Assembly: GCA_900618795.1 (NCBI GenBank) | Contig: UYJD01000013.1 | Location: forward strand, 335,418-399,417 | DNA from: Cyanodermella asteris | Lineage: Eukaryota > Ascomycota > Lecanoromycetes > Ostropales > Stictidaceae | Reading direction: 5' to 3' | DNA: 64,000 nucleotides | Shown here: positions 29,185 to 38,644 of the stretch, piece after piece | Layout of the letters: each line of letters opens with the position of its first letter | Numbering within the stretch: position 1 is the stretch's first letter | Notes under the pieces: model-generated | What the model saw: only the letters and a program-made list of their open reading frames with translations | What the model was told of the DNA's origin: nothing | The model's database searches: none | Translations under genes and position numbers: made by a program

Positions 29185-29702
29185 TTTCCTTTGGATTTCC
29201 ACCCGGTTGAGCACTTCAAGCTTTCGCTCCCGTCCTCAGCCAAGGACGAACTGTGAACGAGGTACGAGAGGGAAGAGCACAACTACAACGTGGACCGGAA
29301 TCACGATCCGAAGGCTCTTGTCATTTTTCTAAAGAAATGCTTTCTTCAATTCCCAAAACGTGGTCGGGAAAATTTTTGTTGGCTACAAATCTGATTCATG
29401 AATTAGGAAATAGTAAAAGCTTGTGGCACTGTCACCCGACCTAGCTTTCATAATGCTTATACGAGCAGTGGATTGCATGTCCCACGTTCGTAGGCCGTAG
29501 ATCTGTGTTTTGGCTGCGGCTCCGCAACCTGACTGTACTGAAATTCCAAATTCCAAATTCCAAGCACGAGTGCGCCGCTTAAACCAGCACATCGCTTGGT
29601 GTAGAGCCACGCATCTTTCTTTGCCATTGAATCGACCATACACAGCCGCGCTCCGCTAGAGAGCGGCTCAATATTGCGGCCTAACAGTTATTCTCGATCT
29701 TC
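29185..29702. other. Intergenic region
   Basis: Apart from the in-frame extension of the preceding gene to 29259 and a small heptamer repeat at 29540, nothing is recognised. Confidence 0.4.
29540..29562. repeat. AAATTCC heptamer repeat, three copies
   Basis: AAATTCC occurs three times in a row, a minor microsatellite. Confidence 0.7.
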
Positions 29703-30707
29703 ATGCGTTCGATCCTTCCGTCAGCATCGAGACTGTACAGCACGATGGTCGAATCAGCCATCCGCCGGCCTCGACGCTTTGCACCTCTCGGGTCTCATTC
29801 AAGCTCAGATGCCCCTCAGCTGCGAGGCATCGTCTTCGATGTCGACGGTACATTGTGGTCAGTCGCCTCCGGTATATTCCGTCTCGTCGAGTGCGGGCTC
29901 TGTTGCCGCCAGAGTCTTCTTCGCCTCAAAGCTCTTGCCCATGATTTTAAGGACGCACCACGAACCCATCTCTGAAGCTCGCAACGTGTCAGCCATATCA
30001 AATCATGTAGCTAACAATCGTACAGCGAGCCTCAAAACTACATGTTCGGGCAGATGCGCGAAGCGCTCGGGATCCAGAAGCCGACCGACATCCTCGACCA
30101 CATCTACTCGCTCCCGCAGCCCGAGCAAGACGCCGCCATGGCCAAGATCGTCGAGATCGAACGCAACGCCATGACCGACCAAAAGCCCCAACCGGGGCTC
30201 GGCGAGCTCATGTCCCATCTCGAGAAGCGCAACATCCGAAAGGCCATTTGCACGCGCAACTTCGACGGCCCCGTCGAGCACCTACTGAACAAGTTCCTAC
30301 CGGGCCAGGTCTTTTCACCGATAATCACGAGAGCATTCAGGCCACCCAAGCCGGACCCTGCGGGCATACTACATATTGCGGAGCAGTGGAAGCTGAATGA
30401 CAGGGGCGAGGGGCTGATCATGGTGGGCGATAGCGTGGATGATATGACGCACATCCGCTCTGCCTTGTTCGTCGGCGGTGTGCGGCTACGCAAAACACGG
30501 GCCTCCTTCACTAGTATTTCCGCACCTCTGCCAAATCCTCCAGCCATCTGCACCCCTTTCCGCCTCTTCAGACATTCATACACAATCCGAGCAGTTTTAC
30601 GATCATCGCAGAGCCCAGCGCAATGGACGCCGATCCCGTCAGAGACCGCGCTCGCGGCAAGGCAAGCGCCGCCGCTTCCTCCGCAGCCAACACGGCCAAA
30701 GACGTGA
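29703..30707 (+). CDS. HAD-superfamily phosphatase
   Basis: Two exons, 29703-29857 and 30026-30707; the 168-nt intron (GTCAGT...ACAG) rejoins the frame as GTLCEPQNYMFGQM. Length 278. HAD motifs: I, GIVFDVDGTL (Asp 46/48); II, AICTRN; III lysine in RPPKPDP; IV, MVGDSVDDM. It should act as a phosphomonoesterase of the Mg-dependent Asp-nucleophile type; substrate unknown. The first 15 residues (MRSILPSASRLYSTM) could be a mitochondrial presequence, or the second methionine may be the start. After DDMT the sequence leaves the family pattern (relatives read AGYxAGAATVLL) and runs in an arginine/proline-rich tail into the first exon of the next gene, in another frame. The C-terminus therefore looks replaced or misread. 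Confidence 0.75.
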
Positions 30708-31472
30708 CCAAAGAGAAAGGTAAGCCATTGAAGCCTTCACACTCCTCTTAAAGAGTGAATAACAGTTTGCTGACGTGATCTCCTCACTTTCACAGGCGAA
30801 GACAAGCAAAAGATGCTCCTCTCCCAAGACGCCGGCCACTTCAGCATGCTCCGCGCGCTCCACCTCGCCGACGTGATCACCTGCGGCAACCTCTTCTCGG
30901 GCTTCCAGTCCATCACCTGGAGCATCCGCTACGCCGTCAACGCCCAGAATCCGCACGCGCGCGGCGACCCTTCGTTCCCCATCTGGATGGCGCTCGCCTT
31001 CATCCCGCTGGGCATGGCGTTCGACATGTTCGACGGCAAGGTGGCGCGCTGGCGCGGCAAGTCCTCGCTGATGGGCCAGGAGCTGGATTCGCTGGCCGAC
31101 CTGGTCAGTTTCGGGGTCGCGCCGGCGGCCGCGGCGTTTGCTCTCGGACTGCGGAGCAACGTGGACCATTTGGCGTTGAGCTTCTTCGTGCTGTGTGCGC
31201 TGTGTCGGCTTGCGAGGTTCAATGTTACGGTCAGCATGTTGCCGAAGGATGCGACGGGGAAGAGCAAGTATTTCGAGGGTTTCCCGGCGCCGACGAGTCT
31301 GTTTCTGGTGGGGTGGATGGCGTGGTGGGTTTACAATGGTTGGAATTTCGATCAGGTCCCGGGAGGTGTTTGGGCCAAGGGTACTCTTTTTGAGGTTCAT
31401 CCCGTGGTTGGCGTATTTGTGGTCTGGGGATCTTTGATGATCAGTCGCACGATACACGTACCGAAGCCATAG
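30623..31472 (+). CDS. CHO1: Phosphatidylserine synthase (CDP-DAG-serine O-phosphatidyltransferase)
   Basis: Two exons, 30623-30719 and 30796-31472; 257 residues. The 76-nt intron starts GTAAGC and ends CACAG, joining VTKEK|GEDKQK. The CDP-alcohol phosphatidyltransferase motif is complete: DGKVAR, eight residues, then GQELDSLAD, i.e. DGx2ARx8Gx3Dx3D. Several membrane helices follow (HLADVITCGNLFSGFQ, FPIWMALAFIPLGMAF, LFLVGWMAWWVYNGW, VVGVFVVWGSLMIS). It transfers phosphatidate from CDP-diacylglycerol to serine in the ER, the entry to the de novo PS-PE-PC route. The N-terminal 40 residues are hydrophilic and alanine-rich, as in other fungal enzymes. Its first exon overlaps the predicted HAD tail by 85 nt, implying a very tight, possibly overlapping, head-to-tail arrangement. 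Confidence 0.94.
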
Positions 31473-31949
31473 AGCAAGAGCTGGAGATCCGAATACCGAC
31501 GGACGAGTTACAGAAAGTAAGGAATATGCACACGGATGAACGGTTGTTGTAAAAGCGGTCAACAGAACAGCGATACGCGAGGATGCACGAGTGCAGAATG
31601 CGAGATACCCTTTTCGGGCGAAACGATTGCCTACGGATTGACAAGCATTGAATGAACGAGAATTCAATTCAGAATTCTATTCATGGTCGCACATCTCGGA
31701 ACTCGTCCACTTGTCGTTCCGAGCTCCGTATGGGTATACTGCTGACATACCGAACTCCCGTGTCAAATTGATCGCCAAAATCCTTGCCAAGTGACATGTG
31801 CTAATATTTGAAATGAGTGGGGATGCTCCGAGACTAAACGCCTTGCCAATAAGGCTCTGCAGACCAATGTATAACGCCTGTTCCGTCCGAGATTAATGCC
31901 TGAATCTGTTCCGTTGTCGTGAATTATGCGTCATGCTGTTGCCTCTCGC
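31473..31949. other. Convergent intergenic region
   Basis: 3' flanks of CHO1 and of the hypothetical gene at 31950. Nothing else seen. Confidence 0.45.
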
Positions 31950-32512
31950 TCATTCGGGCAAGATGCCCTGCATGTCCTCCTCAGTCAGATAGATGTCATG
32001 GACCGGATCACATTTGCACTCCAAATTCGGAGAGAGCAAGTAATCGTAGTGAGAAGGCAGGAAGATGTCTGTAGCATCGTCAGCATCAGCGCCATTCATC
32101 CGAATCAGGCATCCGCACCTTGATTCCAGTCGAAGCCCTGACCAGACCTCACACAAGTAATCTGCAGCCCGTCAGTACACCAATCAACCACTTTGCAGCT
32201 GGAGGTTACACTCGCCAGTCTCGGCGGGCCATCCGGACCTCCCACGTTGATGACCGTATGCTCAGACGCAGCCAGCGACGAACTCATCAAGCTCGCCCGA
32301 CGCGAGCCCTCCTTCGGCACGGACGCCTCCGCAGGCATCTCGACGAACCGCAGAGGCGGCGACACACCAGGTAAGCTCGAAGCAGCTGCGCTGGACGCCG
32401 CAGAGTAGGTGTACGAGGAAGCTCCGGACGGCGGGGACGCAGAGGAGCTCCCGGCGGCGCCGGCGGAGGCCCGTGCCCCGCGGCGAGCGGGGATCCTGAC
32501 CGGAGCACTCAT
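31950..32512 (-). CDS. Hypothetical protein, two exons
   Basis: Exons complement of 32155-32512 and 31950-32068 give 158 residues. The 86-nt intron has donor GTGTGA, a GCTGAC branch point 14 nt before ACAG. The acceptor and branch point are strong; the donor is weaker, and GTGAGG two bases on would break the frame. The N-terminal half is basic then serine/alanine-rich and likely disordered (APVRIPARRGARASAG). The C-terminal half is folded-looking: SCKVVDWCTDGLQI, LPSHYDYLLSPNLECKCD and DIYLTEEDMQGILPE, with four cysteines. No signal peptide and no recognised family. Confidence 0.6.
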
Positions 32513-33978
32513 GGCGACGTTCAGTGGGGTTAGGAGGGTGATTCAGAAGCTTGAGAACTGGTTTCTTTGGAGTTTTGAGAGAGCTGGGAGTCTGGAGAGG
32601 TGGTGACGAGGTGCAGTGAGGTGAGTCAATGGTGGGATGTCGTAGAAGAAGCATGTAAGGGCCGGGCAGATACGGATACAGTGCCTACGTATGATAGCAT
32701 TCAGGCAGAGACGGAGCTCGAGTGGCGGAGATGAGTTCCGAATGTGGGCTGAGTCATCCGACTGCGTGGCTTGCTCCCGTATCGAACTGCCTAAGGAGGT
32801 CAAAACAACTATATGTACCAACTTACGCGTAGCGTAAGGTGTGGTCACATTTTGCGCACGACATCCCGAGGCGCTTTCAAGCTTGGCGGAGCTGTTTTCT
32901 TTGGCACCTCAGCGTCGGCAGAGTAATGCCATACAAAATCTGCGTCGACGCTTGCTTGTTGCTTCGGTACCAGAGCTATTGATCTTGCTTTGCATTAAGC
33001 TGTCGTTCAATTTTCCGGGAAATAATCTCGGCCACAGGTAGCTGTTGTCTGCTGTTTCTGTCCATCTACTTGTCCGCAAGTAATCTGTTTCCAATCCAAC
33101 GAAGTTAAGAAGGTGTGCATCAGCTCTGGGTCGCAGGCATCTCGAGCCGAAGGGCCATGTCCACTATGAGCAGAAGCGCTTTATTTGTCTTACGTATTGC
33201 TCTGGCACCCATTAATATCTAGAATCGTCCTGAGTGTCAAGGCACGACATGGAAGACCTGTCATCGGCACATGGCGACGAGCGCCATCACTAATAAGATG
33301 CGCGGCAATGGACTGCCGAGTCGCTCAAGACGAAGCGAAAAGCATTGCGGCGAATCGTGACCTATACGAATGGCGCAGAGCAGAATGAAGCGGCTCCTTA
33401 GGCGGTCACCTAAGCTCTTTAGTGCCGGCTGCTTGAGCATAATAGTAAGCCGTAATGCAACAAACGAAGGTCCACTTGAGCACATACGGCACGTTCGGTG
33501 GGGTTCTGGAATCGTTGAGGGCGCCGTCGAGTGTCCAGCAAAGTCGATCCATAGAACGGGCATGCACAATTACGCCCCACCACCCGGCCTCTCTACCATG
33601 GGCGGGCGGATGATTTGGCTTTTCGTATGGACGCTCCCAGGATTCTGGCACTTTAGTTGCCCGAAAAAGCCAGCTTTGTTCGTCACTCGCCGCGAAAAGT
33701 CTCTTTTGACTCGTCGTCTCGGCGCATCCTTGGCTCTCTGGCTGCAGTCTCATCAAGCGGCAAAATCAGCTTGTTTTGTTGTACCGACCAATGGAGGCAT
33801 TGGTGACCGGGCTCCAATTGTATATCTTACCTTTTGGCCCCCAGCTGCCAGGGCTGGCCTTTGGTTCTTGTACAAACACCCGTTACCAGCGACCATTTGC
33901 TGGTGCTTCAGCTGCTCAGTCCTTGTTTTGTTTGAATAGCTCTCAATTGGAGCGGCCATACTTGGGACCTACCCGACC
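32513..33978. other. Divergent intergenic region
   Basis: About 1.5 kb between the hypothetical gene and the MFS transporter. No supported gene; ORFs of up to 189 codons on the plus strand have no domain and lie in mixed-frame noise. Confidence 0.4.
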
Positions 33979-35640
33979 ATGTCGGTGACCCACGAGCAGC
34001 CTCGCGGCCTTCCCGGCGCAGGTGTACGAGCTTCATCCTCTGATGAAGAACTTCCCGACTCGAAGACCGCGCCCATAGTCGCCCAGCATGCATCTCCAGA
34101 CTCGGACCCAGAGACGAACGAGCCCAGTCAAGCTGAAATCGAGCGCGTCTACAGCAAGCTCGATTGGCGGATCCTGCCTGCTTTCTGGGTGCTGTACTTT
34201 ATGTGCAGCGCCATCAGATCGAACATTGGTCTAGCGCAGACCATGAACACTGCACAACATCATGACATTGGCTCTGTGCTTGGGATCACCCCAAAGCAGA
34301 TCTCGACGGGCCTGGCATTGTTCTACGTGTGCTATGTCATTTTCGACTTTCCCAGCAACTTGATCATGAGCAAGCTATCGCCTCGTATCTGGATGAGCCG
34401 AATTGTCATTGCTGTTGGTCTGGTCGGAGCTTGCATGGCAGCGATGAAGGCAGCTTGGTCTCTATACCTGCTGCGGCTCTTGTTGGGAATTGTCATCGCA
34501 GGCATGTGGCCCGGAATGAGCTATTATCTGACCCTGTTTTACCCTCCATCTCGAACCGGCAAGCGTATCGGGCGCTACTTCACAGCGTCTCAGGTATCAG
34601 CCGCGGTCGTAGGCCTCGTTTCGGCTGGTTTCCAGCTGATGGACGGAGCCGGAGGACTGGTCGGATTTCAGTGGATGTTCCTTCTCTACGGCCTGGTTGG
34701 CATCCTTGTTGGCTTTTCCCTGATCTGGTGGCTTCCTGAGCGTCCCGCGGCCCCAGGTACCGAACCAACAAAGACGGGTTACCTCAAGTGGATTCCATCT
34801 GCGCCTCCAGCACTTCGTGGCCGTGATGCCGAGATCCACTACTGGGATTTGAAGCGAGTCTACCACAGCCGACCTTGGGGCGTCAAAGACCTCCTGTACG
34901 TGTTGATTGATTGGCGACTGTGGCCTCTCACTCTGATGTACTTTGGCGTCGTCGGTGTCGGTATCGGTGTGCAGAACTACGCGACCGTGATCATTCGTGG
35001 TATCTTGCCAAAGGCGACTGGGATCCAACTGAGTTTGCTTTCCGCACCCATCTGGATAATGGATCTGATCGCGATTCTGCTTGTTACGCCTTTCAGCGAT
35101 CGCTTCCATCGCCACCGCGCGCTGTTCTTCAGCGTTCCCGTCTGTTTGCAGATCACCGGCCTCGCCATGACTTCCTACGCTGGTATCAACGGAGATCAGT
35201 GGGCTCGGTACGGCGGGCTTCTGCTGGTTGGATTTGGTCTGGGACCGACAGTGCCCATCACCATGACCTGGACGAACGAAGTCTTCCAGGCACGACACGG
35301 CGAGGTCGGTGTTGCTGCCGCTTCGGCCCTCGTAAGCGGCTTGGGTAACCTTGGCAGTATCTTGACGACTTATGCCCTGTACAACGGCTGGCCTGAAGAT
35401 GCACGTGAGGGACCGAATCAGTATCACAAGAGCAACTTGGTTATGATAGGCATTTTGATTATGAGTATATTGGCGGCCATCTCGAACACCATCTTGCTGA
35501 AGGTTTTCGGAAACAAGCCAAGCAAGAGGATCCTCGGCGACGGATCTTCGCGCGATGGTGAGGGTATGATCATCGATGGTGCTGCCCGACGAGAGGGCCA
35601 GCAGAGAGGCCTGGGAAACATGTGGTGGAGGCGCTCTTGA
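33979..35640 (+). CDS. MFS transporter, DAL5/anion:cation symporter type
   Basis: Intronless, 553 residues with twelve predicted membrane helices. The N-terminal cytosolic stretch is acidic (about 60 residues), then KLDWRILPAFWVLYFMCSAI opens helix 1 as in the allantoate/nicotinate permease family. Family landmarks: RSNIGLAQTMN after helix 1, FDFPSNLIMSKLSPRIWMSR (loop 2-3), LLRLLLGIVIAGMWPGMSYY (helix 4) and YPPSRTGKRIGRYFTASQ. A central loop rich in charged residues separates the two halves. It should import a small organic anion such as a vitamin, amide or dipeptide across the plasma membrane with protons; the substrate cannot be assigned. No neighbouring pathway genes suggest one. Confidence 0.92.
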   Translation: MSVTHEQPRGLPGAGVRASSSDEELPDSKTAPIVAQHASPDSDPETNEPSQAEIERVYSKLDWRILPAFWVLYFMCSAIRSNIGLAQTMNTAQHHDIGSVLGITPKQISTGLALFYVCYVIFDFPSNLIMSKLSPRIWMSRIVIAVGLVGACMAAMKAAWSLYLLRLLLGIVIAGMWPGMSYYLTLFYPPSRTGKRIGRYFTASQVSAAVVGLVSAGFQLMDGAGGLVGFQWMFLLYGLVGILVGFSLIWWLPERPAAPGTEPTKTGYLKWIPSAPPALRGRDAEIHYWDLKRVYHSRPWGVKDLLYVLIDWRLWPLTLMYFGVVGVGIGVQNYATVIIRGILPKATGIQLSLLSAPIWIMDLIAILLVTPFSDRFHRHRALFFSVPVCLQITGLAMTSYAGINGDQWARYGGLLLVGFGLGPTVPITMTWTNEVFQARHGEVGVAAASALVSGLGNLGSILTTYALYNGWPEDAREGPNQYHKSNLVMIGILIMSILAAISNTILLKVFGNKPSKRILGDGSSRDGEGMIIDGAARREGQQRGLGNMWWRRS

Positions 35641-35985
35641 TGTATCTGAATCTGCGAGTCATGGTCTGCAATCTACAACAGCGCAATGCGAAAGTGTTTT
35701 TCCTTGAATGACTGCATCTCTTCCTGTTCCGTAAAGCTGTTGTGAGCTGTTCAAAGCAACCACCGGCTGATCACGACAGACCATGGATCACAACTTGCGC
35801 TGAGCCCTAGTATCAGAAGCTGGTCCAATTACCAATCACGCCAAAGCTGTGCTATTTTTTTCGTTTCCCCTGTCGTTCACTTGATTAAATGACTCCTTCA
35901 AAGCCATCACGAACGCAAGCACTCCAGACTTATAACGACCACTCACCTTCTCCACAGTCAGCCATCACAAAGACTGCCATCCACA
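35641..35985. other. Short intergenic region
   Basis: Promoter and leader of the secreted gene at 35986; nothing else seen. Confidence 0.45.
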
Positions 35986-36693
35986 ATGGTCACCATCAGC
36001 AAAATCAGCATCGCCATCAGCTGCCTCTTCCTCGTCCTCGCCACCGCGAGCGAAATCACCACCCTCGACTCCCTCCTCACGACCCCTCAAACCTGGAAAA
36101 CCCTGTGCGGCAACGACAGATGCCAATACCAGCCCCTCCTCGACTGCAAACCCACCGACGCAAACTGCATCTCCCTCGACGGCGTCCGCTTCTCCGGGAC
36201 GCGCGTCGGCCACCAAGACGACGCTCTCGAGCTCTGCAACGCCACTCACGGAAGATGTTACCACTATTTCGCGCCGGAGGGGAGACGGCTCCCGGCCGTT
36301 TGGACGAGGGAGGAGCATCCACGGATCGATTACACATCCGACACGGACACGGACACGGACACGGAAGCTTGCGAAAAGTGGGCCGATGGGGATACTGAAA
36401 AGGGTACGTCGTTGGAAGGGAGACATTGTCATACCATCCCGACGACGATCTTTCCGAGGGTGTCCCGCGATCAGTTCTTTCATTGTCGGAGTGAGGGTGG
36501 GAGGTGGCAGGAGTGTATGACGCCGAGCATGTGTTGTGATAGGTCGGGGTGTCGGGCGCCGCCGTATGGGTGTCCGGTGGGGGAGGTCATCAAGGGTCCG
36601 CCGAGTATGTTGGACTGGAAGCCCGTGCCTGACGAGCCGGAGGGTCAGGGGGAGGGACATGGTTGTGATGAGCATACGGAGATGTGCACTTAG
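35986..36693 (+). CDS. Secreted cysteine-rich protein of unknown function
   Basis: Intronless, 235 residues. Signal peptide MVTISKISIAISCLFLVLATAS, then a mature part with sixteen cysteines, including LCGNDRCQYQPLLDC, LCNATHGRCYHYF, QECMTPSMCCDRSGCRA and GCDEHTEMC. An even number of cysteines and one NAT glycosylation site fit a disulfide-bonded extracellular protein. A run of Asp-Thr dipeptides (residues about 118-126) is encoded by a perfect hexamer repeat, so allele length may vary. No catalytic motif or known family is recognised. The plus-strand call is preferred over the antisense frames because of the signal peptide and the close promoter region. Confidence 0.75.
   Translation: MVTISKISIAISCLFLVLATASEITTLDSLLTTPQTWKTLCGNDRCQYQPLLDCKPTDANCISLDGVRFSGTRVGHQDDALELCNATHGRCYHYFAPEGRRLPAVWTREEHPRIDYTSDTDTDTDTEACEKWADGDTEKGTSLEGRHCHTIPTTIFPRVSRDQFFHCRSEGGRWQECMTPSMCCDRSGCRAPPYGCPVGEVIKGPPSMLDWKPVPDEPEGQGEGHGCDEHTEMCT
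36340..36363 (+). repeat. GACACG hexamer repeat within the secreted gene
   Basis: Four perfect copies of GACACG, in frame, coding alternating Asp and Thr. Confidence 0.9.
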
Positions 36694-36852
36694 GGAATTG
36701 GGAGAATGGGGACGTGCTGGGACATTGGGAGGCAGGACTGATGCTGGGGATGAACGATAGCGGAGAGTGACTCGTCGGAGTGGACGTGCTGGAGGGCAGG
36801 ACAAGACGTTGCGGCCTCAGTCTATCCCATCAAATGCTTCGAAACCACCCCC

Positions 36853-36877
36853 NNNNNNNNNNNNNNNNNNNNNNNNN
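36853..36877. other. Assembly gap of 25 N in a C homopolymer
   Basis: The Ns are bordered by 5 C on the left and 17 C on the right, so the gap is at a poly-C tract that the assembler could not size. Confidence 0.95.
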
Positions 36878-36908
36878 CCCCCCCCCCCCCCCCCGTTTTT
36901 GAATAACC

Positions 36909-38126
36909 TCAAAAGTTCCACAAATCCTCCAACCCGATACTCGAGTCAAAATCCCGAATGACTGCCGTCTTCCTCTCGTCATCGAGGTTCGGCGCCAAAA
37001 TTGCCTCACGAGCACTCCCTGCCTCACGGTCGAAGGTGCCAGCCGGCAGTCTCAACGAAGTCTCAATAACCGCCCAAATGCTATCGATCACAGGCGCCTT
37101 GGCCTTTTCAGAAGCAGGCGACACCAGAGTGCCGTCGATCCGCTTGGCATGGGCGCAGATTTCCAGCCAAAAGATCCTCTCGCGATGGCTGATGACGCTC
37201 CGGCGACACAGGTCGTCGGTCCTCTGTTCCGACTCGGACCTGTTCCTGCGAGCGATCGAGGCGCCGGGCTTCGCGCTCTTCAGGAGCCTCTCGATCAGCG
37301 CCTGGGACTGCTCAGCACGCACGTCCTCGTGCTTGAGCATCTCCTCGGGTGCCGTCTTGGCTTGCAGCGTTGAGAGGAGGCGCTGCGGGCTGGGGAGGTC
37401 GGACTAGGCGATGTGTTCGGAGGGGAGAGGGTAGTTGTCCAGGGTCTCGATGTAGCACTCTGGGTGCGGGAATGCCCTCTGGGTCTCCAGTCTCCTGTTG
37501 TGTGCCAGCTGGCTCGGCTGGGCTCGACGCTGCTCGGTCTTTCTGGCCTTGCGCGCCACCTTCTCGGACCCCTTCCTCGCCGCCATGTTGGAGTCGGCCA
37601 ACTTCTGCTTCTTCTCGAGGTCAACGCGCGCTTGGATCAGCACGTCGAGAGCTCCATCAAAAGTTGGAGCCACCAGGTCGTGGAGGTCGCCGTGGACGGG
37701 CGAGAGAGGAGGCGTGCCGGCGAACTCGGGCATTTGCTGGTGGTCCATCCTGTCGTGAAGCTTCACCCGCTTCAAGGCCGGCTCCTTCCAACCCAACCGC
37801 CCGTACACCACTGCGCACTCGTTCTCCGACGGCATGGGGAAGGGCTCGGGGGCGTCATCGTCGACGTCGTCGCGGCTGCGCTTGCTGTTGAGCGACAAGC
37901 GCTGCACGCCGGCGTACATCTTCCGCCGCTTCCCGTGGTCCTTGCAGATTTCTGGGATGCCGCCCGGAAACATTGCAAGGGCTTGTGCCCCAGCCCGACC
38001 AAGGACATCCACGAGGCCGTCGGTCCAGGACCTCGAGCCCGTGTTGGCGACGAGACTGTCCTCGCTAGGACCGACGGCGGCAGCGATGCTGCGCTTCCTT
38101 TTCACTCCGACACCACCGCCCCTCAT
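36909..38126 (-). CDS. Unrecognised protein, frame interrupted by one TAG
   Basis: Two coding-looking stretches share one frame: 38126-37407 and 37403-36909, separated by a single TAG (37404-37406). Across it the composition is continuous (NYPLPSEHIA, then SDLPSPQRLLSTLQAKT). There is no splice pair around the TAG that would remove it. Together they would give about 404 residues plus the stop. The first half carries basic, nuclear-type patches (GVKRKRS, GKRRKM, SKRSRDDVDDDAPE) and KKQKLADSNMAARKGSEKVARK; the second half is helical and ends SSIGLEDLWNF. An acceptor-like CACATCCCCAG just upstream of 38126 suggests a further 5' exon. No family recognised. Either a nonsense allele or a base error. 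Confidence 0.6.
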
Positions 38127-38644
38127 GAACAGGCTGTCCTGGCTGGGGATGTGAATAGGATGTTGAGTGAAGCAGATTTGTCCGCCTTTCAAATGCGCTA
38201 GCGCCATCTGTCTGCAAGCCCGCAAGGCAGACAACATCTTTTTCCTGTCAAGCAGGTGGCATGCTATTCTATCTGTTCGAAGGCAGGTCGGTAATATTTC
38301 TGAACATCATGCGCAACAATTGGTACATTCAAATGCTACACAGAAAAGGGTGCGAAGACGGATCAACGTGCAACATCTTCGGTTCCTGGTACAACTATTG
38401 CAGCACGCATTCATTACCACACTTGAGAACGATTGGCACAGAGCTACCCGACATATCAAGAGGAAGATCGTTGAATTCAATCATATTTACATTCAGTCAA
38501 TTTATTTGCACATGTCTGTAATCGTCGTGACTTCGGCTTCCGCTGACCGTATGTCATCTATTCTTCCGACGGCTCGTTGGACTTTGGCTGCTCCATTCGA
38601 CCAGCCTTCGAGGATTTCGACCTGAGTCAATGTTCTTCGGCTCG
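38127..38644. other. Intergenic region
   Basis: Upstream of the interrupted gene at 36909 and downstream of the gene ending at 38645. A missing 5' exon of the former may lie here; otherwise nothing seen. Confidence 0.4.

Noticed and set aside
29185-29259. KDEL end as proof of an ER-resident protein
   Set aside because: It lies after an in-frame stop and the protein has no signal peptide.
37349-38201. Long plus-strand frames over 37.3-38.2 kb
   Set aside because: Repetitive Arg/Pro/Ala or Val/Leu content typical of antisense shadows of the minus-strand gene.
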